DNA from: Luscinia megarhynchos
Taxonomy: Eukaryota > Chordata > Aves > Passeriformes > Turdidae
DNA length: 64,000 nt
Direction of reading: 5' to 3'
Assembly: GCA_034336665.1 (NCBI GenBank)
Contig: JAPFBE010000036.1
Span: 1,142,047-1,206,046, forward strand
A program made the translations under genes and the position numbers. Of the stretch, positions 11,309 to 21,971 are shown in pieces (the stretch's first letter is position 1; every line of letters begins with the position of its first letter). The notes under the pieces are model-generated. The model ran no database searches. It had not been told where the DNA came from and was given only the letters and a program-made list of their open reading frames with translations.

Positions 11309-11757
11309 GAGAAGGCTGGAGAGGGACTTTTCACAAAGGCATATAATGACAGAACAAGGGGGGATGGCTTTAAACTGAAGAAGGGTAGGTTTAAATTAGA
11401 TATTAGAAAGAAATTCTTTGCTGTTAGGGTGGTGAGACACTGGAATAGTTTGCCTAGAGAGGTTGTAGACTTTCCCATCCCTAGAGGTGTTCAAGGCTAG
11501 GCTGGATGGGGCTCCGGACAACCTGGTCCTGTAGGAGGAGTTGGAACTAGATTATCTTTAAGGTCCCTTTCAACTCAAACCATTCTAGGATTCCATGATT
11601 CTATGAATTTAATTTTTCTTAGTGTAAGCTTTCTTGTATAGAAGAATCCTACTTACATAGACATTCCCTGTCTTAATTAATTACACTTTATCATCCATTA
11701 ACATTTGAAAGTTAATTGTAGATAAAGATCACAAGTTGCATTGATGCTATTAGGCAT

Positions 11758-12460
11758 TGTTGGGGGTTGAGTGTTTTTCTATTACTGTGTCAATTTAAAG
11801 AATTTTTCCCATTATCATGCCAATGGAACTGGCCAGGTTACACCCAGGACCTTTGATGACTCTGGACAAAAGGGGTAGGTGGGAGCGGCTTCCGGAGGGG
11901 CTCTCATGCTTCCGGAGGGGGAATTCGTGTTTCCGGCGAGCTCAGAGGAGGACGCCCCATCTGCAGCCACGCGGCCGAACGCAGGAGAGCCAGACCCTCT
12001 GCGATCACCTGCCCTGCATCTTCCCCGCTAGAGCCTCCTGCCTCTGCGGACACAGCTGATCACCCGGACACAACGGTGAGCGAGGATGTGCCTGCTCCAG
12101 CCGCTCCCACCCGAGACCGGCGTGGCTGCTGCCGCCCCTTCCCGCCTCCCTGCAGCGGTCGGTCTTTGTTCTGCCTGGAGCACTGGGATTGAGGGCAGAG
12201 AGAGAGTGTGCCCACAGCTAAAGAACGGACTGGAACCGAGTTATCTGTTCTGTGTTGTTGGTAATTTTAACAACTGCTGTTGCTTCTGCTTGTACGGTTA
12301 GATATATTAGTAAAAGAGCTGTTATTCCTACCCCCTTATCTCTGCCTCAGAGTCTTGGATTCAAACATTTATAATACTTGGGGGGAGTGGAATTAAGGTC
12401 TCTACTTCAAAGGAAAACTTCTGCTTTTATTGGCAGACACCTGTTCTTCAAACCAGGATA
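11758..12460 (+). mobile_element. Solo LTR-B relative, plus orientation
   Basis: 703 bp starting TGTTGGGGGTTGAGTG and ending CAAACCAGGATA, flanked by a perfect 5-bp duplication GGCAT (11753-11757 and 12461-12465). The 3' half matches LTR-B; the 5' half differs. The 5-bp duplication supports an ERVL-type integrase for this family. Confidence 0.9.
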
Positions 12461-12465
12461 GGCAT

Positions 12466-15400
12466 CTACATTATCAAGATGGTTATTTTGTAGTCTCATT
12501 TGGGATGGTATGAAAATAGATTTTTGTATTAAGTTTTATTTCAGTAATGTTTTATTGATGGTATTTTTGAGAAACCAAAATCCTCGCTGGGTACACAACA
12601 AAAGAATGTGCTTCTTTCCAGGAACAGGCTGGACTGTCACCCTGTAATGGAGTGCCTCAAGGGAAATGGGATACCTGCAAAATGGAGGGCTTTGAAGACA
12701 CATGGAAACTGGCAAGTGAGGACAAAGCTAGCAAAATTTGCACACAACCTTAAAGCATATCAGAGTGGTTTCAAATGTAATTTAGCCTTTTATTCCTTGT
12801 CTGTTCTGCTCTTTGTGGAGAGGGCAAGACATTTGCAAAGATACCTTACAAATGACAAGTATTTTTCATCAGAAAAAATATATTCTGAAACAAGCTTAGA
12901 TCAGCACAGAACACAAGGACATACTACCAAAAATGTGAAAGTATTTTTTTAACTCCACACGGTACATTAGGACTTCAGCTAAAATATTGGACATAGTCCA
13001 CATTCTCCAGTTCTTGATGCTACGCATTAAAAAGCCCATAATAATATGAAGTAGACCAAGTGTCAAATCTGTAAAAGCAACAAAAAAACAGATCTCTAGA
13101 AAACGTGATGTACAAAGAAGGGCTGAGGGAACGATGCTAATTTAGACAAAAGATGCTGGCAAATGAGCATAAATGTATCTCCACAGCAACAGCGGAGAGA
13201 ATAGGGGAACATAAATCACAGGAAGGGAAAAATTAAATTATATAATGGAAACACTTTCTAAGGATAAAGATGACAACACACTAAAACAGGCTTGGGGGAG
13301 TTTATGAAGTGTCCATTCTTCTGGAGGTTCTCAGGAACAGGCAAAACAAGCATCAACAGTTATATGTACTATTGATTGTATCCTTAGACAGAAAATAGCT
13401 GGAAAACAGTCTTTTCAGCCAAAAAATATTTGGTGTCAGATAACAGTCAAGAGACACTTCCTTAGTAACACCATACAGAGATCTAAAAAGTAGTTCCTGA
13501 TGTAAAGAGCCAGGCAAACTGCTGTTCTATCTGCAAGCAACTAGAACAGCAATAGTTGCAAAAACAAGATAGTACAGAAAAGCTCCACTGGCAGCTGACA
13601 TTGTTAATTGATTGCTGTAGGTCACAAAAACATGGGAGCAGTCAGTCAGTTAAAAAAACAAAAGCTCTCCCCAGGGGGAAAACAAGCAAACAAAAAAAAA
13701 TTGTGCAAAGAGAAAACCACATCAAGGAATCTGAAAACTCTGATTTCAGATACAAATAGAGAAAAGATGGATGAATTCACAGAATAGGGATACAAGCACA
13801 GATAAAGAAAATTTCGATCTGAAGCAGGCAAATTTCCTCAGATATGTACAGACCAAGACTAAAGATATAAACATTACTACCAACCAAAGCAACATCCAAA
13901 AAATGAAAATTCAATAAAAAGGTGTGTTCTTAGGGCTGCTAAAAAAGGAAGAGGAAAACTAACCTACTTTACAAAATGTTGAGTAGGCAGATTTATCCAA
14001 ATGTGATTATGTTCACAGACCCCTAGACCTTACAAAATCTAGGAACTTTTGGAAGAGGAAATAAATTGTAGGGTAGACCAACAAGAAAAAGCAGGTTGGT
14101 TTGCTATAGTAATGAGTTTCTCCACTGAAGCAGCAAAGCAAGTCTAATGATATACAATACAAATCCCATAGAAAGAAAAATCACAAGGATTGATTCAACA
14201 GCTAGCCCTAAGGCACAAAGCTCTATACTCAGTGTTTTAATTTTTTTTAGCCTGAAACAGGTTTTGTCTCTCTTTTCCTTTATTATGCCCTTTCCCATCT
14301 TTCCTTCCTGAGTAATCCCTAAGAGCAAAAAAGCTGAAGAAGGAAAAGAACAAGAAGACTCAGTTAAAAAACTCAGTCTACCTGGAAGAAAAATGTCATG
14401 TTAGTATAAGAGCACACCTCATATACACTTTGAAATACTATAATATCACTGCTTCCTTTATTTACTGCCATAAGAAGGAAAAAGAAAAACAGTATTAATA
14501 TTCCAATTCTCGCTGCCCAACTTTACCTTGTGTTTGAAACATACGGCACTTTATAGAATTCAGTCCAGCAAATGGCCAGAATTAGTAACTATCCTAGTAT
14601 TTTGGAGTACTTGATCTTAGATTTAATATAAAATTTAAATATCTGTCAGATTTATGAGCAATTAGTCCCTCCTTCTACAGTGGATTTATTTGCTTAAATA
14701 TTAATAATCCAACAGTAAATATAAAAAGATGTTGATTACTATGAAGTGGAATTCACTTGTTTCAATACTGACTGCTCATTTTATGCTTTTCAATGACATG
14801 GTTCAATCACAGTAATAAGATTACCAGATTACCAGGCAAAATTATGCAGATTTGAAAAAAATACAGAAGAGTTCTGAAATTCACATCCCCTTAATTATGA
14901 TAAAAATATGTTAATGGCATTAAAGCACCTAAATCTTTGGAATTTGATCAGTCTCAGAGTATTTATAAGGTGCTCATCACACTGGACAATGCAGAAGAAA
15001 TGAATGTCATGGCATTTGTACATTTGGTTTATTCAGCATTTTTCCAGTCAAAACATAGCACCTGAATGAGAGCAAAATGAACCCTACAAATATTGTAGAG
15101 CATTTTTGGTGTACAAAGGACGGTTGCAATATGGACTGATTCTTTAGCTAACTTAATTTATACTAATTTTTAAAACAGACTAAAATTATATTGTCTCCGC
15201 TATAGACTAAAATGATGTTAAACCATATAAAACTGTTATTATAAAGCAAATGGATATTGCACTTCTTAAACTCAGTCTATTAACACTGATTGTGAATTAT
15301 ACTTTTCAATATATAAGCTGATTTAAAAACCAATAAAATTATTTCTAGATTAATAAATGGTCAAAGTTAATTTTACAAAACCATTTAAAAAATTTACATT

Positions 15401-15663
15401 TACAAAAATATTTAAAACAGAAAACTGTGCTATACCATAACCAAACTGCCTTAGGGTAATTGTCCTCCTTTTTTCCTATGGAAATTTCTATTAAATAATC
15501 TAATATGTTTAAAACTGAAGCTAATAAAAAGATATAATTTGAACATTTGACTTCTGAATTTTAAAAAAATTCTCATTAGAGATACTGCAAAAGCCAAAGT
15601 AGCAGGTATGTATAATCAAGTTCAAATATGAACTTCGCTTTTTCTTTAAAATAAAATACTTAC
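12466..15663. other. Probable SCAMP1 intron (AT-rich)
   Basis: Over 3 kb of AT-rich sequence without LTR ends or convincing frames. It lies downstream, in the minus sense, of the SCAMP1 exon, so it is read as intron. I looked for the next SCAMP1 exon and did not find one. Confidence 0.6.
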
Positions 15664-15792
15664 ACATCCACAAATAGTACATAATCTTTACTGTCTTCTG
15701 GAATTCTACTGGAATGTCTACAGAAAAGTCCTGGTAGAAACATGGACCTACTGGAAAATTATCAGGAAGAGGTGGCCAGTTATTTTTTCTGC
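15664..15792 (-). CDS. SCAMP1: SCAMP1 internal exon (secretory carrier membrane protein 1)
   Basis: Read on the minus strand, 129 bp encode 42 whole codons with no stop, including [19 protein letters not shown] and ending MYYLWM. This is the conserved block just before the first membrane span of SCAMP1, a four-span protein of recycling and secretory vesicles. Its NPF-rich N-terminus and the spans are on other exons, not seen here. The exon has proper splice sites: TTTTCAG before it and GTAAGT after it (15658-15663). It starts with the last two bases of a split Gly codon and ends with one base of the next codon. SCAMP2 and other paralogues differ more in this block. Whether the whole gene is intact, and whether it is the Z or W copy, cannot be decided here. 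Confidence 0.88.
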
Positions 15793-16689
15793 CTGAAAAT
15801 CAGAAAGAAAAACAAAACAAAAAAAAAGTGCTTTATAATACAGTTTTAATCTCTGTATACCAGAAAGAGATGCATTTGAATTTGTTCAAATTGTTTTATA
15901 CATACATTTCACAAGCGTATAGATAGACTTGGGCTACCAAACCCCCAAAGTTTTATTCGCAATCCTCACACAACACTAAAAATAAATTTCAGAAATAAAA
16001 TACAATGAAGTACAAGACAGATCAAGGAAAGTACAATATTTTATCTATGTAAAAGACTAATCGGGCATCTGACAGTTCCTATAAAGTAATGAGAAAAGAG
16101 AATTCTTCACAATTTCTCAGAGTTCCTTGACTTTTAAATGCACATTTCTCAAAGTCCCACCATACTCTCATACTTTGTAGAACACAAAGACTGGGGACTG
16201 AAAAACATTATTCATTCTCAGAATCCTGATATTTGTAACACCTGGATATCTCTAACACTTTAAATCAGTTCCTAATACACTTTACCGTCAAAGCTTTACC
16301 TAAAAGCCCATAAGCCTGAAGAAAAGCAGCTATTCAAATGGTATAAACGACTTTTTTTTGTTTGTCACAAGATGATGCCCTACAGCATCAATATATTTTG
16401 ATATAGTTGTGTGATGGGGTGAGGATACCACAAAAGGTCAGCACAGTATCAAATACTTGGATTTCTTGTATGCTAATCTGCGCACAGATTAGAGTATACA
16501 TTCTGCAGAACACAAGTCAATACAAGCATAGACTTAGATATTCAACTTCGTTAACTACAAAAAACCTTTACCATAGCATTTCGAATTCTGGATGCAAGAG
16601 ATACATTAATTACCATACTTAAAAAGTGGAGCTGAATTAGAGACTAACCTAAAGGAAATTTTATTTGAAATTCTGACAAGGTTTTGCTT
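15793..16689. other. Probable SCAMP1 intron
   Basis: AT-rich DNA directly upstream (minus sense) of the exon, with a good acceptor at its edge. No other exon or LTR was recognised. Confidence 0.6.
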
Positions 16690-17305
16690 GCAATTGCTAT
16701 CTTCAACCATGTCTTTACTAGCAGTTCATCTGTATTGGGTGGGGCTGAGCTGGAGTTCATTCTCCCATAGCAGCCCTCCCAGTGCTGTGCTTTGCATTGA
16801 GAACTGGAAATGTGTTGAGAACACACCCATGTTTTGGCTACTGCTGGCACAGCATCAGTGCTGTCTCTCCAACATTCTGCTCCCCCAGTCAGTAGGCTGG
16901 GGGATGGGCAAGATCCTAGGCTGGCACACAACCAGGCCAGCTGATCCAAGTTAACCAAAGGGATATTCCATACCATATGACATCAGTTCAGATATAAAAG
17001 CTAAGGAAAGGAGAAGGAAGGAGAGGTATTTCTTGTTTACAATGTTTTCCTTCTGGAGCAACTGCTATGCATGCTGATGTCCTGCTTCCTGGGAAGTGGG
17101 TAAACATTGTTCACTGATGGGAAGTAGAGAATTAACCTCTTTTTTTCACTTTGCTTGTGTGCATACAAACTTTGGCTTTAGTAAAATGATTTATCAACCT
17201 ACGAGTTGCTTTCCATCTTATTTTCTCTCCCCTGTCCATTTGGGAAGGGAGTGGTAGAGTGGCTTGGTGGGCACCTAACAGCCAGCCAAGGTCAACCCAC
17301 CACAT
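16690..17305 (+). mobile_element. Old avian LTR-like element
   Basis: It contains the block CCAAAGGGATATTCCATACC with ATATGACATCA and a TATAAAAGC at 16993-17001, then TTTATCAACCTACGAG (17189-17204) and an end near CAACCCACCACA. I know this arrangement from a widespread old avian LTR. Both ends are approximate. Confidence 0.5.
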
Positions 17306-18855
17306 AAGAACAGAAAACTTACAAAAATTACACACTTGCATTTTTTCTTTTGCTATTCAGACAAGATGAAGCTAGTAGTTTAATCCAAACAGGTCCAAGA
17401 CACTAATTATCTGTTAAATTTTCTGCCTCTTCCATTGACCATTTGTGGTGGTTCTATATGGCTTGATTTTTGATGATGAGGGAGGAAGCCAGCCACAGAA
17501 GTGATTTTCTGTGAGGAGCTGCTGGGAGCTTCCTCCATGCCTGGCAGAACAAATCACTGGCTGTTGCAGCAGACCTCTTGTTAGGGGTAGAAATGAGCCA
17601 AGACACAGACTCTCATTCAACAACATGAAAAGGGTCCTGGTTTACTCTTCTTTAGAGATTAGCCATCCTGACTGACTACAGCAAGCTCGTACTGTAGGGT
17701 TCAACTGCAGACTCTGACTGCTGGTAATTTCCCACTAGAATATGACTGCAAGTATTGGTTTGCAGACTCTGACCACAGGCTTTTACCTAGCTCGACTATG
17801 ACTGAAGGCTCCAACAGCAGGCTCTAACTCCATCAGACCCAGACTGACCTCAGAGCAAATCTTTTACAGCAGTAACTCTCTTCCTTATTTCATCCTCCTT
17901 TGCATCTATCTGGATCATTCCTTCTTTTCCAAGGCTCCTCTACCTCCTCAAGGTACTCTTTCTCAAGGTACTCTTCCTCCAGGAACCCTCTGACCAGCCA
18001 CCCCACCCCTTTTATCACACTTATCTTTATTAGTCACAGCTGCAACCAATTAAGGGCAAGGCTGTTCCTCTTCTTTGGTAATTAGTACAACTGTGATTTA
18101 TCATAGGCAAGATCGCCTATAATCTCTTCTTCTACACCTAAAACTGGCTAGGTCTGCGAATAGGTATGCTGCTGAGCCAATTAGAGAAGCTGGGAACGCC
18201 TCTATGATAATATATTTAAGAAAGAAAAAAACCTGTGGGAAACTCTTCTTCTCCATTGCCTCCAAGGAGTGGTGAGGGGGCCGGCCGGGCCCCTTCCCGG
18301 TCCCTTTACTGGTGGTGCTGCTGGGCCATGCCGCCTTGGGCCATCCCGGCTCTGCAAGCAACTATGCAACCAGGACCAGTGCCAGGGGTGACCACGTGGC
18401 CAGGACCGCATGGCAAAGAACAGAGCGGCCTGTGCAGCGCCATGTGGCTGCGGCTATCTCAGCATGGCACACGATGAACTTTGTTTGCTTAGCCACTTTT
18501 AGACAGCTATGCTGCGAACAGAAGGGCAGGGGTGGCAGCAGCTTTTCTTTTTTCAGCATCCCGCATGAGGAAAAGCGTGGAGTGAAACTGGCAGCCAGCG
18601 CGGCTAGGACAATGCCGGTGAGGACCACGTGCTCAGCAGTGACAGACATGATGAGCAATTCCCCATTGTAGAGGCCAGCCAGGATAAACTTTTCAGCACT
18701 GCAGAACTCTATAAAAACTTTTCAATTGATAGAACTTGAGAAGAGAAAAAAAGCAATTCTCACCAGAATCAGAGAAAGGAAAAAGGGAAGACACGTGAAG
18801 AGAACAATAACGTGACACTAAGGTCAGTGCAAAAGAGGGAGGGGGAGAAAGAGGT
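17306..18855. other. Mixed DNA, probably degraded LTR pieces
   Basis: TGTGGTGGTTCTATATGG at 17443 and a TATATTTAAG block at 18208 look like LTR starts and promoters, but no matching copies or duplications are in the window. Short frames on both strands around 18235-18660 are GC-driven and show no domain. Confidence 0.35.
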
Positions 18856-20000
18856 TGTCCTGGTTTGAAGGACAGGTGTCTGCCAATAAAGGCAGAAGCT
18901 TCTCTTTGAAATGGAGAATGTAAACCTCCCTCCTCAAAATTATTATTATAATTTTGAAACTAAGGGGCTCTCAAGCAAAGATATGGGAATTAGGAATAAC
19001 AATTATTTACTAGGAAAATTAAAATAGAAATGCAGTATTACAAAGAACAATCCCAACCCTGACAGAGTCAGAAAACATCTGATGCCTTAAGATTCGAGTT
19101 TTCTGTTCTGCTTGGGTATGCTTTCCGTTGTGCTTTAGGGTGATAAAGACGAAATAGTCCGATACCAGCTATGGACTCAAGGACAGTTTCTTAAGACTCC
19201 AAGTCCTAAGTATAAACAACGTGAGAAGAGGAGGGCAGGCCAGTCAGGAGAAGAGGAGGAGGACACCTTAAAATTTGAGACTATTAATTGGATGGTGGAC
19301 TCCTGTATGCAAATGGACTGAAGCCTATAAAAATGTGAAATCATGTGACCAAGCCCTCTTTTACTTCCATCTTGGAGCCACTCAGGCAGGGCAGGGGCCA
19401 CATGGTGGCACTGGAACTGCCAGAGTGTGGCCTTTGAAGGCCTTTCAATAAAAACACATTTTATTTCCCCTAACTCTGTGTGATCTCTGTTCCAGTACTT
19501 AAAGGCAACACATCCTGAAATGCTGTCATTCAGGGTGTTAGTAGCAGTCCAATTAAATGGTGGCTACAGTCCTCCTGCAGTGGCAGATGTAGTTCAGATG
19601 AAGCAGTGCCCATGTAGAAGGGTGCAGTTTTCCTCTGAAGGCCCAGAGGTGATGTGGAAAAGGTCCGGTTTTCTTCTGGAATCCAGTGGGAAGACGATCA
19701 CTTGCTGTCAAAAATCTCAGTTCTTTTATTTAAGTAGGAAAGGCTTGGCTCCTCCCCCTGGATGGAGCATCTCCCCATGGGGTGATGTAATTTTATCAGT
19801 CATACAGTGGGACTTAATGGCTCATCATGAGAAGATGATATCTTCCTGGAGGGAGGATGGGTTGTGGAAAAGATAAATATGATTGCCCCACCTAGTCTTA
19901 AAGATGGCCAATTAGCAGATAGTATGCGCCACAGAATTTAGGAAATCACTACCTCACCCGGCTTCAAGAGATGGTGATAGAATACACATTTCTGGCCACA
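18856..20000 (-). mobile_element. LTR-B, minus orientation, left arm of an inverted pair
   Basis: On the minus strand it starts TGTGGCCAGAAATG at 20000 and ends CAAACCAGGACA at 18856. It directly follows the integrase end at 20065-20664 on that strand, so it acts as a 3' LTR. Without the solo LTR-C nested in it (19080-19510) it is about 710 bp. No target duplication matches the far end of the pair. Confidence 0.85.
19080..19510 (+). mobile_element. Solo LTR-C (GAM-2 family)
   Basis: 431 bp from TGATGCCTTAAG to AAAGGCAACA, flanked by CATC on both sides (19076-19079 and 19511-19514). It is the sense-strand match of the GAM-2 LTRs at 53801-54218 and 60285-60703. A 4-bp duplication fits a gammaretrovirus-type integrase. 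AATAAA lies at 19447-19452. Confidence 0.93.
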
Positions 20001-20064
20001 TCCTATATTGCAACTCAAGATATTATCCAGCCCTTATTCTATTACCAGCTGCATAATGAAAAAT

Positions 20065-20664
20065 TTACACACAGTTCTCACTTAAGATTAGGTTTCCCTG
20101 AGGTACACAATGGGTTTCCCCATCTTTCTGTATTACCCACCCAGTGTAACCAAATCCTTGAGCAAAGACAATCCTACGGATGGGTTTGTCCTTGCCCGAG
20201 GTGGGACTAATCCAAACAGTCTTTACTAAAATACATTTCATGTGTACTACAGGGACTTTATCTCCATCCACTGTGTGCAAGGGCTCAGATTGGGCAAGAC
20301 CAGCTTGATTTATGGACCCTCGGGTGTTGACCATCCAGGCGGCCCTTCCTAAGTTTGTTTCTCAATTCTTGAAGGATCCCCCACCAAGTGCCTTCAGGAT
20401 AGTCTTGAGCAGGCTGTTGCACCGTTCAACTTTCCTGGCAGCTGGTGCATGATGAGGGATATGATAAATCCATTCAATGCCATGTTTTCTGGCCCAGGCG
20501 TTGATAAGGCCGTTCTTAAAATGGGTCCCGTTGTCTGACTTGATTCACTCGAGAGTGCCATGCCTCCAAAAAACTTGATTTTCCAGGCCCAAGATGGTAT
20601 TCCGAGCAGTGGCATGGGGCACAGAGTAGGTCTCCAACCATCCGGTGATGGCTTCCACCATGGT
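20065..20664 (-). pseudogene. pol: ERVL pol, integrase C-terminal half (left arm)
   Basis: Minus-strand frames read ERVL integrase from the ARNTILGLE block (about 20640) through the MVNTRG block (20334) to LILSENCV at the end. Frames change inside it and the core is broken, so it is not functional. It leads straight into the LTR-B at its left. At its upstream edge (about 20664) the sequence turns into the same gene in the opposite direction. Confidence 0.85.
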
Positions 20665-20689
20665 GGTTCGGCCGTTCATCAACCCAGGA

Positions 20690-21026
20690 ATACCATCTTG
20701 GGCCTGGAAAACCAAGACCTTTGGAGGTATGGCACCCTCGAGAGAAGGCCGCCTGGATGGTCAACACCCGAGGGTCCATAAATCAAGCTGGTCTTGCCCA
20801 ATCTGAGCCCTTGCACACAGTGGATGGAGATAAAGTCCCTGTAGTACACATGAAAGATATTTTAGTAAAGACTGTTTGGATTAGTCCCACCTCGGGCAAG
20901 GACAAAACCATCCGTAGGATTGTCTTTGCTCAACGACCTGGTTACACTTGGTGGGTAATGCAGAAAGATGGGGAAACCCATTGTGTACCTCAGGGAAACC
21001 TAATCTTAAGTGAGAACTGTGTGTAA
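20690..21026 (+). pseudogene. pol: ERVL pol, integrase fragments (right arm, inverted copy)
   Basis: Plus-strand copy of the same gene. It opens with the NTILGLE block (about 20695), loses roughly a hundred codons of core at about 20740, and continues from the MVNTRG block to LILSENCV, which ends at 21026. Over the shared C-terminal part the two arms differ at only a few residues. It is followed by LTR-B in the plus orientation. Confidence 0.85.
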
Positions 21027-21178
21027 ATTTTTCATTATGCAGATGGTAATAGAATAAGGGCTTGGTAATGTCTTATTTTATTGTGGCCAGAAATGTGTAT
21101 TCTATGACCAACTTTTGAAGCCGGGTGAGGTAGTGATTTCCTAAATTTCATGGCATATGCCATCAGCTAATGGGCCAC

Positions 21179-21808
21179 TGTCCTGGTTTTTGCCAAATTT
21201 ACGGGAGATAACTCGCAAAGGAGTCCCCCTAGGAAAATAAACCCCCAGAACTCCTTCCCCCTCCCACTACCAGGTTCGGGAAGAACTTCTTCCGAGGGAA
21301 AAAAAAGTGGAAAAAACTTGTTTATTTTAACAGACACACAGAAAAAAACCACTTCCCAACACCAGGAATGAACAATCCCCAGATGACACAAAACGTTTTC
21401 ACCAAGGTGAGCGAGGATGGACGAGCTCCGTCAGTCCCTGCTGGGAAGGGTGTAAAGCTTCTTTGGCAGGCTTCCAGAGGCAGTCTCTGAAGTTCAGATC
21501 TCTCCGTCTGGAGCCGGTGCAGATCTTCGGGATGAGGGGAAGAAGGGAGAGAGAAAGAGGGAGCAGCTGGGGGCAGGAGAAGCTGGGGCAAAAGCTAGGG
21601 GAAAGAAGCGGCAGCCAAAGCGGCAAAAGCAGCAGCAAAAGCAGCAGCAGCAGGCCAGCAGCAGCAGCAGCAGCCAAAGCAGCAGGCAGCAGCAGCCCAG
21701 CAGCCGGGGGCCCACCGGGGCGGGGGAGGAACGACCCTGGCGGCAGCAGCTCAGTGCAGAGGCGGGGGGGGGCAGGGAGAGGAGTAGTCATAACACTAAC
21801 CCAGGACA
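21179..21808 (-). repeat. 3' LTR of ERVL-2
   Basis: 630 bp, minus sense, with TGTCCTGGGTTAGTG start and CAGGACA end. It contains long CAG/CTG-rich runs (21625-21700) that make Ser, Gln or Leu-rich frames on both strands; these are not genes. It is 22 bp longer than the 5' LTR, mainly in that repeat. Confidence 0.93.
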
Positions 21809-21824
21809 TTCCACCCCTTATCCC
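21809..21824 (-). promoter_or_regulatory. Polypurine tract of ERVL-2
   Basis: On the minus strand GGGATAAGGGGTGGAA directly precedes the LTR start, the place where plus-strand DNA synthesis is primed. Confidence 0.85.
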
Positions 21825-21971
21825 ACATCATGAACATTGACACACGATTGGGATATATACACCACTATACAATGTAAAAGCTTTCATCTACTTGCTCAAA
21901 CCTTCAACACTTACACGTTTCCTCTCATTTTACTTACTCAGGCCTTTAACACTTACTTTATTCTTTCTGTC

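Larger units (their letters stand above)
9486..11610 (+). mobile_element. CR1 LINE, 3' end, split by two LTR insertions
   Basis: Three blocks read as one truncated CR1: 9486-9833 (end of the RT frame), 10403-10591 and 11309-11610. The last runs through the typical 3' tail, with a TTCTAGGATTCCATGATTCTATGA end carrying the terminal octamer repeat. CR1 is the main LINE of birds. It is cut by a solo LTR (9834-10402) and a solo LTR-B (10592-11308); removing both restores a continuous CR1 order. It is 5' truncated and has no open RT. Confidence 0.93.

Noticed and set aside
16644..16976. Minus-strand frame of 110 codons next to SCAMP1
   Set aside because: Lies over an old LTR-like element; not a SCAMP1 exon.
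20335..20740. Possible independent gene between the two integrase arms
   Set aside because: Every part except about 25 bases is accounted for by ERVL integrase in one or the other direction.
21463..21840. Ser/Gln/Leu-rich frames on both strands in the ERVL-2 LTRs (also at 27432-27917)
   Set aside because: They come from CAG/CTG triplet runs in the LTR and show no domain; the 22-bp length difference between the LTRs lies mostly in these runs.
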